In this document: positions 19,640 to 28,064 of the stretch, piece by piece
How positions within the stretch are numbered: position 1 is the stretch's first letter
Layout: each line of letters opens with the position of its first letter
Assembly (NCBI RefSeq): GCF_021083305.1
Contig: NZ_JAJFAY010000009.1
Location: 62,001-126,000 of the forward strand
Source of the DNA: Haladaptatus sp. DYF46
GTDB lineage: Archaea; Halobacteriota; Halobacteria; Halobacteriales; Haladaptataceae
Length of the DNA: 64,000 nt
Direction of reading: 5' to 3'
Notes under the pieces: model-generated
Seen by the model: the letters and a program-made list of their open reading frames with translations, nothing else
Told to the model about the DNA's origin: nothing
The model's database searches: none
Program-made: the position numbers and the translations under genes

Positions 19640-20509
19640 CTACTCTCCGGCAACCCCGTCTGTGGTCGGACTGTCGTCCGTCGTTTTGCTGTTCACTTCT
19701 CCAGGTAACTCGACGTCCGACTTAAGCACGAGACGCGTCTCCTGGTAGCTCAATCCGTCTTTGGATCGTTGGCGTTTGATCTTCCCGAGACGGCCATTCG
19801 AGAGTTCGTGCATCGCATCCATCGTCCGCCGGGCAAGTTCCTGGCTGTACTTCTTGCTCACACCAGACTCTTTCAGCCGAATCCAATCAGCCAGCTCTGA
19901 CGCATCAAGGTAAGCTCGGATCTCCCCACTGCCGGTCGACCAGAGTGAGTAGCGACCGGCTTCATCGCGTTCGCGCCACACCTTGCCTGCGAGTTCGTCG
20001 GGCTTCCGATTCGTGACCGACGCAAGCATCTCGTCGTCATAGCGGGAAAGTCGCTGAATCGGAAGGAGGTCCGCTGTCGAATGGGCGACGGCACCACCGC
20101 GACCGAGCGCGTCTTCCTCACCAGGAAGACGGAAATAGGTGTTACCGTCGTCTTTCGTGATGCGTTCGAGTTTATTGCCATCGACAGTGATCCGCTCTTT
20201 GTCGACGTTGTCGGCAAGCAAGTGTGCACCTTTCTCGAACTCGCGAGCTTGCAACTCATCGATACATTCGCCACAGGACTGCGTTTTGCGGGCCAGTGCC
20301 TTTCTGTGGGCTTTCGCTTTGGCTGCTTTGTCTTCTCTGGCATCGACTCGTTGTTCGAGTTCATCGATTCGCTTGTCTTTCTCGGCGACTTCTGCTTCGA
20401 GGTCGTCAACACGGTCAGTAAGTGACCGGATGTGCTTGGCGAGGTCACTGATCGAGACGTCGTTGTCATCGAGAACACTGGACGCTCCGGACGTAGTGGA
20501 GTCACTCAT
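19640..20509 (-). CDS. coiled-coil plasmid protein, last gene of operon
   Basis: 289 residues. Residues about 20-75 form a coiled coil (LTDRVDDLEAEVAEKDKRID). A C-x2-C pair (QSCGECIDEL) lies near residue 80. The later part (SELADWIRLKESGVSKKYSQ and MDAMHELSNGRLGKIKRQRS) is helical and basic and could bind DNA. It overlaps the upstream gene by 8 bp. Such proteins recur on haloarchaeal plasmids, but I know no function. The last 60 codons are duplicated at 11395-11577. Confidence 0.7.
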   Translation of the reverse strand: MSDSTTSGASSVLDDNDVSISDLAKHIRSLTDRVDDLEAEVAEKDKRIDELEQRVDAREDKAAKAKAHRKALARKTQSCGECIDELQAREFEKGAHLLADNVDKERITVDGNKLERITKDDGNTYFRLPGEEDALGRGGAVAHSTADLLPIQRLSRYDDEMLASVTNRKPDELAGKVWRERDEAGRYSLWSTGSGEIRAYLDASELADWIRLKESGVSKKYSQELARRTMDAMHELSNGRLGKIKRQRSKDGLSYQETRLVLKSDVELPGEVNSKTTDDSPTTDGVAGE

Positions 20510-20894
20510 TGGCAGGCACCTCCACTGAAACCACAGTGTCCTCTGCTGGCGTCGAGAGGCGCGGCAGGCGGGCGATGGTGGTGAGCGAACCGATACAACG
20601 GGTAGTCGTGTCAGTGGCGGTGTGAGTGTACTCGAGAACAGTCATGGCGGAATCGGGTTGACTGGTGCAGTGGAAGGTGGCTTGCTGAATGTCGTCCTGT
20701 GCCGTCGTCGTAATCGGTGGAGCCGTCAGAACCAGATGCGGTCCACAGTGTGTCGGTGCGTTTGTCTCCTTGACGGTGCAAATCGTCCGTGGCAACTCCG
20801 TGGTCGTGATACGAACGCAGTCACTCGGTGAGAGGTGTGTCACGAGCGAGTCGGCATTGCGTGGATTCAACGGCGTTGGTGCAGACCAACTCAC
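20502..20894 (-). CDS. plasmid operon protein, unknown
   Basis: 130 residues, very Thr-rich, beta-strand-like (ITTTELPRTICTVKE, TTRCIGSLTTIARLPRL). The start overlaps the upstream gene by 4 bp and the end overlaps the coiled-coil gene, so it is a translationally coupled member of the 19.6-22.2 kb operon. Several Cys residues are present but not in CxxC pairs. I do not recognise a family. Confidence 0.6.
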   Translation of the reverse strand: MSWSAPTPLNPRNADSLVTHLSPSDCVRITTTELPRTICTVKETNAPTHCGPHLVLTAPPITTTAQDDIQQATFHCTSQPDSAMTVLEYTHTATDTTTRCIGSLTTIARLPRLSTPAEDTVVSVEVPANE

Positions 20895-21223
20895 GCTTGC
20901 TCACCTCCCGTCGGACTGACGATGCACTCGACCGTGGCATACGTGCGCAACCAAGCATACGAGCCGGAGGGGGTGCGTCCGTAATGATCGAGTTCTGTGT
21001 CGGTGTGTTCGATTGCGTCGTAGTAGCGGTACTGCAGGCGGTACAGATCGTTCGATGGCGTGGCGACGTACAGGACGTGTTCACCGGGTTCGGGACCACG
21101 ACAGGAGAGTGCGGGCTCTGAATGCTCACACTGATAGACGATACCCGTGAGCGTGCGCTTCTGGGTGTGGATCTGAATCGGATCCGTACACGCCAGTGCG
21201 AGGACCGTTCGCTGGTCGGTCAT
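20891..21223 (-). CDS. plasmid operon protein, unknown
   Basis: 110 residues from the ATG at 21223 (MTDQRTVLALACTDPIQIHT); a longer frame to 21307 only overlaps the upstream gene. It is beta-rich, with YQCEHSEPALSCRGPEPGEH and LYRLQYRYYDAIEHTDTELD. The start overlaps the upstream gene by 4 bp. Composition resembles the 20502 protein, and both may bind a common partner. Family unknown. Confidence 0.6.
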   Translation of the reverse strand: MTDQRTVLALACTDPIQIHTQKRTLTGIVYQCEHSEPALSCRGPEPGEHVLYVATPSNDLYRLQYRYYDAIEHTDTELDHYGRTPSGSYAWLRTYATVECIVSPTGGEQA

Positions 21224-21600
21224 CGCTCGGCCTCCCGTTTCTGGCGAAGACGCTGACAGAGCTGGCAGGGTGCGTACTGGTCGTCTTGTGCCTCTGTGCG
21301 AGTGCAATAGGCGAGTGGGTTGTCGGTATGCAGCGTACAGAGGGTGTGGTTGTCCGCATCGAGTTCGTGATAGGCGAAGGCGTCGCCGACAAATTGATCG
21401 ACGATAGCGACCGTCTCATCGCCAGGATAGGGGTCACCAGCGATGCGTTGGTTGCGTTCGGTGTCGGTGAGACTGCTTGTGAAGCGGTTGTCACAGTAAT
21501 GGGAGTCGGTGATCTTCACCGCGTAGGTGCCACAGGCCGGACAGCGTTCGAAGGTGTTCTCGATCTCCTCGGCGGTGATCGAGGTGGACGTGCGGGTCAT
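21220..21600 (-). CDS. zinc-binding plasmid operon protein
   Basis: 126 residues. RCPACGTYAVKITDSHYC near the N-terminus and CTLHTD, YAPCQLCQRLRQKREAE near the C-terminus give enough Cys/His pairs for one or two zinc sites. The basic end could contact nucleic acid. It follows the 21657 gene by 56 bp and overlaps the next gene by 4 bp. The family is not recognised. Role in replication control or DNA binding is only a guess. Confidence 0.6.
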   Translation of the reverse strand: MTRTSTSITAEEIENTFERCPACGTYAVKITDSHYCDNRFTSSLTDTERNQRIAGDPYPGDETVAIVDQFVGDAFAYHELDADNHTLCTLHTDNPLAYCTRTEAQDDQYAPCQLCQRLRQKREAER

Positions 21601-21656
21601 CGCCCATCACCTCTGATGGCTGTCGCTCTCTGGGAAGGGCGTTCTGTGGGGTGCAT

Positions 21657-22151
21657 CTACGCGTGCACCTCAGTTGGGGTGGTGTGGGTAGTGGCGTCGA
21701 TCCCATAGCACCGTGCGAGGATACGCTGGTAGTGTGCGCGGGTTTCTGCGTGGGTTTCGCCCGGTGGTGTCGAGGGGAGGTTGGGATTGCCCGTTTTGGT
21801 GGTGGCGACCGAGCGGTAGGTGTCGGTATCCTCGGGAATCTGGAAGCCCTCTTCGTCGTAGTCGATCGGGCAGCGGCGTTCGAAGAACTGCTGGCAGTCC
21901 GGCGTGGCGTAGATGCAGTACAGGTAGGGCTCTTGACTGGTGGTCTTGGTTCGGGTTTGAAAGCCCACGCGGAGTTCGACAAGATACGCGCGGGTGATTG
22001 GCTCGTCGGTATCTGGAGTGGGTTGGTCTGGGTCGTGGGTAGCGGTGTCGGGTGTGGGTTCGAGGCGTTTGACGGGGTGGAAAACTTTCTCGCCGAATTG
22101 GGCCTCGAGTGAGAGCAGCCCGCCGTTGGGTTTCTCGTCGAAGGACGCCAT
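21657..22151 (-). CDS. plasmid operon protein, unknown
   Basis: 164 residues. The first 25 residues (FDEKPNGGLLSLEAQFGEKV) precede a Pro/Asp/Thr-rich linker, then a compact domain (AYLVELRVGFQTRTKTTSQE, YLYCIYATPDCQQFFERRCP). Its ATG is overlapped by the stop of the upstream 23-codon frame (TAATG). It is the first substantial gene of the operon. I cannot name it. Confidence 0.6.
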   Translation of the reverse strand: MASFDEKPNGGLLSLEAQFGEKVFHPVKRLEPTPDTATHDPDQPTPDTDEPITRAYLVELRVGFQTRTKTTSQEPYLYCIYATPDCQQFFERRCPIDYDEEGFQIPEDTDTYRSVATTKTGNPNLPSTPPGETHAETRAHYQRILARCYGIDATTHTTPTEVHA

Positions 22152-22222
22152 TAGTCGTGTCCTCCGTCGAAGGGTGGTTGGTAGTCGATGCGTTTTTCTA
22201 CGGAAGGGGTATTGCTAGTCAT
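22151..22222 (-). CDS. 23-codon leader frame of the plasmid operon
   Basis: The ATG at 22222 opens a 23-codon frame (MTSNTPSVEKRIDYQPPFDG plus three residues) whose TAA shares one base with the ATG of the next gene. Such TAATG coupling suggests it is translated and passes ribosomes on. Its product may be a leader peptide or a tiny protein. No motif is seen. It is short enough to be chance. Confidence 0.4.
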   Translation of the reverse strand: MTSNTPSVEKRIDYQPPFDGGHD

Positions 22223-22317
22223 GCTTCTGTGGCACGCAGAAGCGCGGTCGGTGTGCCAGCACCGGCCTTTTCAGGCGAACCACACTTCTGACTTGTAGTG
22301 TGAGATCTATCCTCTTA

Positions 22318-22336
22318 GTATTTACGTTGTAAATAC
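22318..22336. promoter_or_regulatory. 19-bp palindrome, likely operator
   Basis: GTATTTAC and its exact reverse complement GTAAATAC are separated by GTT. It lies between the operon start at 22222 (minus) and the winged-helix gene at 22401 (plus). A second, looser repeat (CACACT and AGTGTG) lies at 22281-22302. The position is right for a repressor controlling both directions. Confidence 0.6.
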
Positions 22337-22400
22337 AAATGTAGACTGTAACAGAAACGACTATGATTGAACAAATAGATATTATAACCATCGCCCAAGA

Positions 22401-22631
22401 ATGACTATTCATAGAATGGCCAACGAAGAAAACTTCGACGAGCTTCACTGGAAGATTATCGAGATTCTTCGCGAAGGTCGTGGAACACCAAGCTATCTCG
22501 CGACTCGAACAGGAGAAAGTCGACAACTCATCTCAAAACGCCTTCGTGATCTTCAGATGGCGGACGTCGTTCAGCAGATTCACCGCGGATTATATGAACT
22601 CGCCCCCGAAGAAGTCCCAGACCGAAGCTGA
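22401..22631 (+). CDS. winged-helix repressor of plasmid/virus type
   Basis: 76 residues, or 71 from a second ATG at 22416. HWKIIEILREGRGTPSYLAT, GESRQLISKRLRDLQMADVV and HRGLYELAPEE give the full helix-turn-helix and wing. It is clearly related to the 52686 protein, which also stands divergent from a mobile-element operon, and to PhiH1-type repressors of haloarchaeal viruses. It probably binds the palindrome 65 bp upstream and controls the 19.6-22.2 kb operon and itself. That link is inference from position. Confidence 0.8.
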   Translation: MTIHRMANEENFDELHWKIIEILREGRGTPSYLATRTGESRQLISKRLRDLQMADVVQQIHRGLYELAPEEVPDRS

Positions 22632-22727
22632 TAGCTTGATTTGGCGAGATTAGAGATTTGAATTACTGTCTATTCTCCTTTTGAGAACGCCACAGACTGC
22701 CAATACGTCATCTTAATCAATGACATG

Positions 22728-22942
22728 ACTTGCAAATTGATGGTCTGCATGTGCCCGCACCACGTCCACACAACTCCTACTGTAAACACATGGTTGCCGT
22801 CGAGAACGCGACCGACGACGGGACGCTCGATGCATTTCCATCGGACGACGAGACCGAACCCGAAGACTGCGACTGTGACGGCCTCGGTGGCTTCCCGTGC
22901 TGGCCGTGCGTGCGAACGGGACGGAAGGAACTGCCGAACTAA
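22728..22942 (+). pseudogene. frameshifted SWIM zinc-finger gene
   Basis: One frame shows VCMCPHHVH and the next shows NSYCKHMVAVENATDDGTLD, so the SWIM motif CxC..CxH is split by a frameshift. The end (CDCDGLGGFPCWPCVRTGRK) is nearly identical to the intact gene at 32084-32506. The N-terminal half is lost. It is one of at least six copies of this gene in the window. Confidence 0.8.
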
Positions 22943-23136
22943 CCCCGTTCGGCTTGTCTATCGTTTGAACCCACAGTTATACCGTCGTTCATCCAAACGT
23001 CTATATGCCATCAGTTCTTGTGTATATATGAGCGCAGAGGTGCTGCGTGGAGCCTGTGTGACCATGCCCCGGAAGCCCGGCGGTGCAAACCAATGGGCGT
23101 TGACGACGGACGTGGGCACAGGAAATGCACCTGTCT

Positions 23137-23946
23137 CTAAATTTCAGAGAGTTGCATCGCCAGCTCTTCATACCCATTCTCGTGTACATACCGAATAATC
23201 GGCTGTAGGGATTGCTCAAACGAATATGGTTCCCCACCACCCATATAGCCTTCAAACCAAGAACAGACACGCTGACTAACAGTTTCTGCACGACGCTGTT
23301 CAAGACATTCTGTCGTAACCCGATGTGATGAGTTCACCATCGAGTTGTATGCTTTGCCCCAGTGGTTGTGATACACTTCTTTCGAGATTGGTGCAGGTGG
23401 TTCTACGGTAGCGCAATGACGGGGGTGTTCAATTGTGTGTGCGAGATGGCTGGCACACAGATCCGCAAGTAGGGCTGTCGGGTAGTAGAGTTCTGATTGA
23501 ATGCAGGTCGCAATCGGTGGTATGGCAGATGAAATCCCGCGAATGGCATTGCCAAATCGATTCGCCTTATCTTCGTTGCCATCGAGAATCACTATTGCTT
23601 CTGGTGTTTGCAGTTCTTCGACGAGAATTGCCGATTGGACGGCCTCTATTCGTTCTTGATCTGAACCGTCATGTCCCAGATGAGCTGTTGCCTTCAATCG
23701 ATGCCCATTAGCAACGATAGCGTTTTCAAAAAGGTGGATACTGTCCTCGTGGTTGAGATTGTGGGATTTGTCTCGAAACGGGAAGAAGTTGTGTCCATCA
23801 GCAGCGGTATACAGACTGTCGAGAACCGCAATTTCGTCCGTTCGTTCTGCATACGCAGCAACTGTGACAGTAACGTTTCCTACGGTACTTGCATCGATCA
23901 CAATGGATCGCTCGTAGGTCGACTCTTCAGCTCGAAATGGGCGCAC
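23137..23946 (-). CDS. unknown protein, possible RNase H-like fold
   Basis: 269 residues. RSIVIDASTVGNVTVTVAAY looks like a first beta strand ending in Asp, and AIVILDGNEDKANRFGNAIR and LCASHLAHTIEHPRHC carry further acidic and His residues. That order recalls RNase H-like or DUF3800-like nucleases, but the match is weak. The C-terminal 60 residues are helical. No partner gene is adjacent: a SWIM pseudogene precedes it and a truncated SWIM gene lies beyond. The frame is long and acidic, so it is a real gene. Confidence 0.6.
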   Translation of the reverse strand: MRPFRAEESTYERSIVIDASTVGNVTVTVAAYAERTDEIAVLDSLYTAADGHNFFPFRDKSHNLNHEDSIHLFENAIVANGHRLKATAHLGHDGSDQERIEAVQSAILVEELQTPEAIVILDGNEDKANRFGNAIRGISSAIPPIATCIQSELYYPTALLADLCASHLAHTIEHPRHCATVEPPAPISKEVYHNHWGKAYNSMVNSSHRVTTECLEQRRAETVSQRVCSWFEGYMGGGEPYSFEQSLQPIIRYVHENGYEELAMQLSEI

Positions 23947-24214
23947 AGCTTAGTTGTTTGTTTCCGCTAATCAGCTTTTCAGCCTTCCGTTTTCACTTCG
24001 CTGAACAGAGGTTAGTTTCACCGCCATGTCGATTTCACTGTAATCTCCGAACCAGCCCAACTGCGATCCCCATTGCTATGTTATCCATCGTAACTCTGAT
24101 ACCGACTCGAAGGTGTGCACAAATTCATGAGTAACTGAATCGATAACGAGAACACACCTGTCCGGTGCTCTTGAAGCTGACGAGACGGCACAGCAACGCG
24201 CACAGGCCGAAATT

Positions 24215-24553
24215 TTGCCTTCGGATGCCCCCGGGCTCGTTGAAGTCACCAATAAGAGCCACGAGAACCCCGCAGCCCACCAGTACACAGTCTCCATCGA
24301 CGACGTGACCGAGGAACTGATGGCTTGCACGTGCCCGCACCACGTCCACCGCAACGCATTCTGCAAGCACATGGCTGCCGTCGAAAACGCAACCGACGAT
24401 GGGACGCTTGAGGCCTTCCCGTTCGAGGACGAGCGTATTAGTGGCCCGTACACCGGCTATGACAAGTACGGCACGGTCGATCACACCTACTGGACGTGTG
24501 AGGACTGTGGCGCGGAAGCCACTCGGAAAGACGCGCTCACCGACTGCTGCTAA
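24215..24553 (+). CDS. 5'-truncated SWIM zinc-finger protein
   Basis: From a TTG at 24215, 112 residues. The SWIM motif is intact (CTCPHHVHRNAFCKH), followed by TLEAFPFEDE and a C-terminal CxxC knuckle (TCEDCGAEATRKDALTDCC). Homology extends upstream in frame (ALEADETAQQRAQAE), but a stop at 24128-24130 with no start codon between means the N-terminus is broken. Its C-terminal type (TGYDKYGTVDHTYW) differs from the GGFPCWPC type at 32084 and 22728, so two subfamilies exist here. SWIM domains bind DNA or proteins. Confidence 0.6.
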   Translation: MPSDAPGLVEVTNKSHENPAAHQYTVSIDDVTEELMACTCPHHVHRNAFCKHMAAVENATDDGTLEAFPFEDERISGPYTGYDKYGTVDHTYWTCEDCGAEATRKDALTDCC

Positions 24554-24734
24554 CCCCGTTTCCCTTTTTGATTTATGTCTCGCCAAACAACGTTGTCCGA
24601 TGGTGCCCAGCGAACGCTCACAGAGAGTGAAAATAATGTGTCTGATGACTCTCCTAAAGTGTCTGGGGCCCTGTTACTCGAGTGACACCGTTTCAATAGA
24701 ATATTAATTAATATTATTTAGCACTTTCAATATC

Positions 24735-25859
24735 TTAATCTTGCTCAGGAATTGTGATCGTTGATTCGCCATCGATCACCCGAAAGCCACCAACTTCCTC
24801 TCGCGCCGACACTTCTTGCTGTGGATATGGAATTTTGATTCCCTCTCGGTCATAGGCGAGTTTGACTGCTCGAACCACGGCAGTCACTGCTCGCCACTTC
24901 TTGCGGCTACTCGGTTTTTCGATCCAGAACCGAAGTTCAAGAAGGACTGAAGAATCCCCAAATTGCTTTAGAACGACGTCTGGACTCGGCACCACCAAAA
25001 TATCGTCGATACCTTTCATTGCTTCTTTTGCAACTGCCATCGCATGATCGGGGTCAGCTTCATAATCTACCCCGACCTCAACACCGAGTCGAAGTCGTCC
25101 TTTGCGCCCGATATTGATGATTGTACTACTACTGACAACGTCGTTTGGGAGCATGACGTATTTCCCTTCGAACGTCTCGATACGAGTCGTGAAAATCGTG
25201 ATGTCAGTTACGATCCCCTCATGCTCATCGATTTGTACCCAATCGCCAATCTCGAACGGCCGAGAAAACATGAGCTGAAAGCCAGCAAGCAGTGATCCAA
25301 GCGTTTCATTCGCTGCTAATCCGATTGCGGCACCAAGCAGTCCAGCACCCACAAATAGTCCTTGAAGGTTTATCTTCCAGACACTTAATAGAGCAAGAAG
25401 TCCAACGACATATACACCAATAATAGACAATCGGGAAACAACCTTTCCCTGGTGGCGTGTGATCTCTTCGGTCTGTTGTAAGAGCCGGTCAACAACTCGA
25501 TCGACCATTCCAGCACTTACGTACGCTGCCGTACACACGCCGAGTGTCAGCACGATCTGAAATCCGGTCCTTCGGACTGCGCCGAGTGCTTCTACACCTT
25601 TGACCGCTTGGTGCGTCTGTTCCCAGATTACGACGTAGAGACTACCACTCATCCCAATGAGAATCAGACTCGTGACGAGTAGACCAACATTTACCAGACG
25701 AGATGGATATTCACGCTTTGCAACCCGTGAAAGTCTCCAGAGTGTCCACTCACAAAGGATGAACCCGATACCCACAATGAGTGACAGGAAAAACTGCCCC
25801 TCGGAACCCGGAAACTGATTAACGACCCACTGGAGGAGCGATATGAGAATCATCGACAT
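24735..25859 (-). CDS. MscS-family mechanosensitive channel
   Basis: 374 residues. Four membrane segments cover residues 1-135. The pore helix region reads GLFVGAGLLGAAIGLAANET, the Ala/Gly-rich motif of MscS. The beta domain follows (RPFEIGDWVQIDEHEGIVTD, YVMLPNDVVSSSTIINIGR). The C-terminal domain ends after PYPQQEVSAREE. Such channels release ions on osmotic down-shock. It is a single-gene unit. Confidence 0.92.
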   Translation of the reverse strand: MSMILISLLQWVVNQFPGSEGQFFLSLIVGIGFILCEWTLWRLSRVAKREYPSRLVNVGLLVTSLILIGMSGSLYVVIWEQTHQAVKGVEALGAVRRTGFQIVLTLGVCTAAYVSAGMVDRVVDRLLQQTEEITRHQGKVVSRLSIIGVYVVGLLALLSVWKINLQGLFVGAGLLGAAIGLAANETLGSLLAGFQLMFSRPFEIGDWVQIDEHEGIVTDITIFTTRIETFEGKYVMLPNDVVSSSTIINIGRKGRLRLGVEVGVDYEADPDHAMAVAKEAMKGIDDILVVPSPDVVLKQFGDSSVLLELRFWIEKPSSRKKWRAVTAVVRAVKLAYDREGIKIPYPQQEVSAREEVGGFRVIDGESTITIPEQD

Positions 25860-26092
25860 TGCCCTCTCGTGAACAGGTATTGGGAGGTGCTATCAACGCG
25901 GGATATCCAGGTCTGGTGGTGTGATTGTTGTACGATGCGTGCCATGCGTCACATTCGAACACAGTGTCGTCACAAGAATGTACCGAAGTTATATTTCGTC
26001 TACAATTAAGATATTCTCAATCCGATAATGAGCAGATGACTGCTGCAATGATCCCAATTATTTATCCATCTTGGAGCCTGCTACCTTACATA

Positions 26093-26527
26093 ATGTCACC
26101 CGCAAATTTTCAACAATCACAGTCGGAGATTACCGACGATCTCCCGGCGATTGATTGTGATGCGTGTCAGTCTGCTCTCGACCCTGCTAGCCAGCAAGCC
26201 ATGTCATTTCTCCTTCTGGATCAGCTTCGAGTTCCTGTGCTCAGTTGTGATGACCATCTTGAACAGTTCAGTTCGATTTGTGGACTCACCTCTGATGACA
26301 CAGCGACGCTTCTCCATCACCACCCCGCTGGTGGTATCTCATGTCCTGGCTGTCGCTTCGCGTCATACTCTGCAGCCCAATCCATAGTCCCGGTCCAAGA
26401 CGGGGCAATTGTACCCGTTGCATGTCCAGAACACCAGTCGAAGATTATTCAGCGTTTCCAGACTGGGCTCCAAACACACCAACAACTAACCTCCAGTCTC
26501 GGTACTACCACTAGCTCATTCCTGTGA
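26093..26527 (+). CDS. Cys-rich small protein, unknown
   Basis: 144 residues from the ATG at 26093 (MSPANFQQSQSEITDDLPAI); the longer frame to 25925 has non-haloarchaeal composition. AIDCDACQSALDP, VLSCDDHLEQFSSIC, HHHPAGGISCPGCRFA and VACPEHQSK form two similar halves, each with a CxxC and a CxxH pair. It probably binds two zinc ions. The pattern CxxC..CxDH resembles small haloarchaeal metal-binding proteins; function unknown. Confidence 0.65.
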   Translation: MSPANFQQSQSEITDDLPAIDCDACQSALDPASQQAMSFLLLDQLRVPVLSCDDHLEQFSSICGLTSDDTATLLHHHPAGGISCPGCRFASYSAAQSIVPVQDGAIVPVACPEHQSKIIQRFQTGLQTHQQLTSSLGTTTSSFL

Positions 26528-26679
26528 ATTCTAGCGCCCTGATCGAGATTGAGAATACTGTTACAGTAGCGAAAAACAGTGTGTTAATCGCTTGATGATC
26601 TGTTCTCGAAAAATAGCGATATTATCTCAACTATACTCCTGAGGAATCAACGAAGGTGTCTAAATACCGTCGAAATCGT

Positions 26680-27732
26680 TTAGAGTGATTCACAGGCAAC
26701 GCCGTCATCATCGCCGTCAAGCCGATGAGGGTCACTCGGATCCTGCTCAAGCACGGCTTGGGCCTGTTCCTGTGTATCGAAGTGACTACAGTCGTAGTCG
26801 CCATCCGACGGCAGTGGTGGGATATCTACGCTATCAGATGGCGCCTCGGTCATTTCAGTCGCCGATGGAGTTGGTTCGGGTGTCGAAGTTGGTTCGTCAA
26901 AATCCCACAATCCAACTTCGTTCTGCTGGGCGTTCGCTTCAGCAGTCTCGAAGTCGCTTCGTTTCGAGAACGAACTCTCGTACAACCGGGCATATCCGTT
27001 TGTCAACAGCTGACGATTGAAATTCTCACCATCGACGTAAATATAGACCAAGAGCCGCCCAAAGGTCCCACGTCGGTCAGCTTCCGGATCGGTCTCTATT
27101 TGGACTGTTTTCCCGTCCAATTCGTCAGTCGCAAACTGGCTTGCCCACTCGCCCCATTCGTAGAGATGGTCGCGTCCAGCCGTCGAATCTGGGATTCCCT
27201 CGAACTCATCGGGATTGACTCGACTTAACGTCGTTTCTGGCGTATCAACTCCTAAAAGGCGGAGTGTGTCGGTTTCACCGTTCGGGAACTCGACTTCCAT
27301 CGTGTCGCCATCGATGACTCGGGTGACAGTGACTGTCCATTCAGTCCCGCTTTCTGGCCCACGGGCTGCTTGTGTTGTCGGAGTTGGTTCCGGTGTAGTT
27401 GTCTGCGTTGGTGTCCGAGTCGACGCTGTGGTTTGTGTTGGAGTTGCTGTTGGCGCCGATGTTGTGATTGTTGTCGGTTGCGCTGTCGTGGTTTGAATTG
27501 TGGTTGTACTAGTTTGCGTCGCTGTTGACGAAGTTGCTATTAATGTTGTCGTGGTCTGTGTTCGGGTAGGTGTTTTGGTTGTTGATGTTTGCGTTATCGC
27601 TGATGACTGCGTAGTATCGGCTACAGATGTTGTCGATGTTGTTGTTGTTGTTGTTTCGCTAGTAGTACTACATCCTGCTACGACGAGCATTAGAGCAAGT
27701 GCAACCGCAAGTGGTATCTTCGAATAGATCAC
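26680..27732 (-). CDS. thermonuclease-family lipoprotein with Excalibur domain
   Basis: 350 residues in three parts. A Sec-type signal with lipobox ([10 protein letters not shown]) leads into a Thr-rich stalk (residues about 25-122). The staphylococcal nuclease-like domain (about 130-285) keeps [24 protein letters not shown] and [16 protein letters not shown], which supply the catalytic Arg, Glu and Arg. The C-terminal Excalibur motif ([12 protein letters not shown] and [10 protein letters not shown]) would bind calcium. The enzyme would degrade extracellular DNA or RNA while anchored at the cell surface. The stalk-coding DNA (about 27360-27680) is a GTT/GTC-rich simple repeat on the plus strand. 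Confidence 0.9.
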   Translation of the reverse strand: MIYSKIPLAVALALMLVVAGCSTTSETTTTTTSTTSVADTTQSSAITQTSTTKTPTRTQTTTTLIATSSTATQTSTTTIQTTTAQPTTITTSAPTATPTQTTASTRTPTQTTTPEPTPTTQAARGPESGTEWTVTVTRVIDGDTMEVEFPNGETDTLRLLGVDTPETTLSRVNPDEFEGIPDSTAGRDHLYEWGEWASQFATDELDGKTVQIETDPEADRRGTFGRLLVYIYVDGENFNRQLLTNGYARLYESSFSKRSDFETAEANAQQNEVGLWDFDEPTSTPEPTPSATEMTEAPSDSVDIPPLPSDGDYDCSHFDTQEQAQAVLEQDPSDPHRLDGDDDGVACESL

Positions 27733-27871
27733 GTTGTTTATAAAAGATGTTGAAATAGATAAAACTATGTTTTCTAGACTGGTTCTCTACTCCTCTCAAC
27801 ACGAAGCCATCTCTTAGCGTCCTCTCATAATTAGTAAACCACTTATTCCGAACGAAGTAATCTATCGGTGA

Positions 27872-27954
27872 GCGAGGGTTGCTAAGCCAGGCCAACGGTG
27901 GTGGGCTTAAGACCCGCTCGTATAGGCGTCCATGGGCGAATCCCATCCCTCGTA
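27872..27954 (+). tRNA. degenerate tRNA-Leu(UAA), probably a pseudogene
   Basis: The stem GCGAGGG pairs with CCCTCGT (a terminal G-U), followed by A as discriminator. The anticodon stem GTGGG/CCCGC holds the loop CTTAAGA, giving anticodon UAA, and a long variable region marks the Leu class. The T-stem ATGGG/CCCAT closes only five bases (CGAAT), where a tRNA needs seven (TTCGAAT). The two T residues of the T-psi pair are therefore missing. The variable arm also pairs poorly. It may be a decayed copy or an integration scar. Confidence 0.7.
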
Positions 27955-28064
27955 TTCGGATTCACACTCAATCAAAACTATAGCCGGAGGAGAGCAGTTT
28001 CACCCCGACAGATGTCTCTGCCATATCAACGGTGTCTTGAGTTGCTAGCCACATTTGTCGTCTA

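Noticed and set aside
22725-23198. 157-codon plus frame
   Set aside because: It overlaps the SWIM pseudogene out of frame and the composition is not haloarchaeal; no domain recognised.
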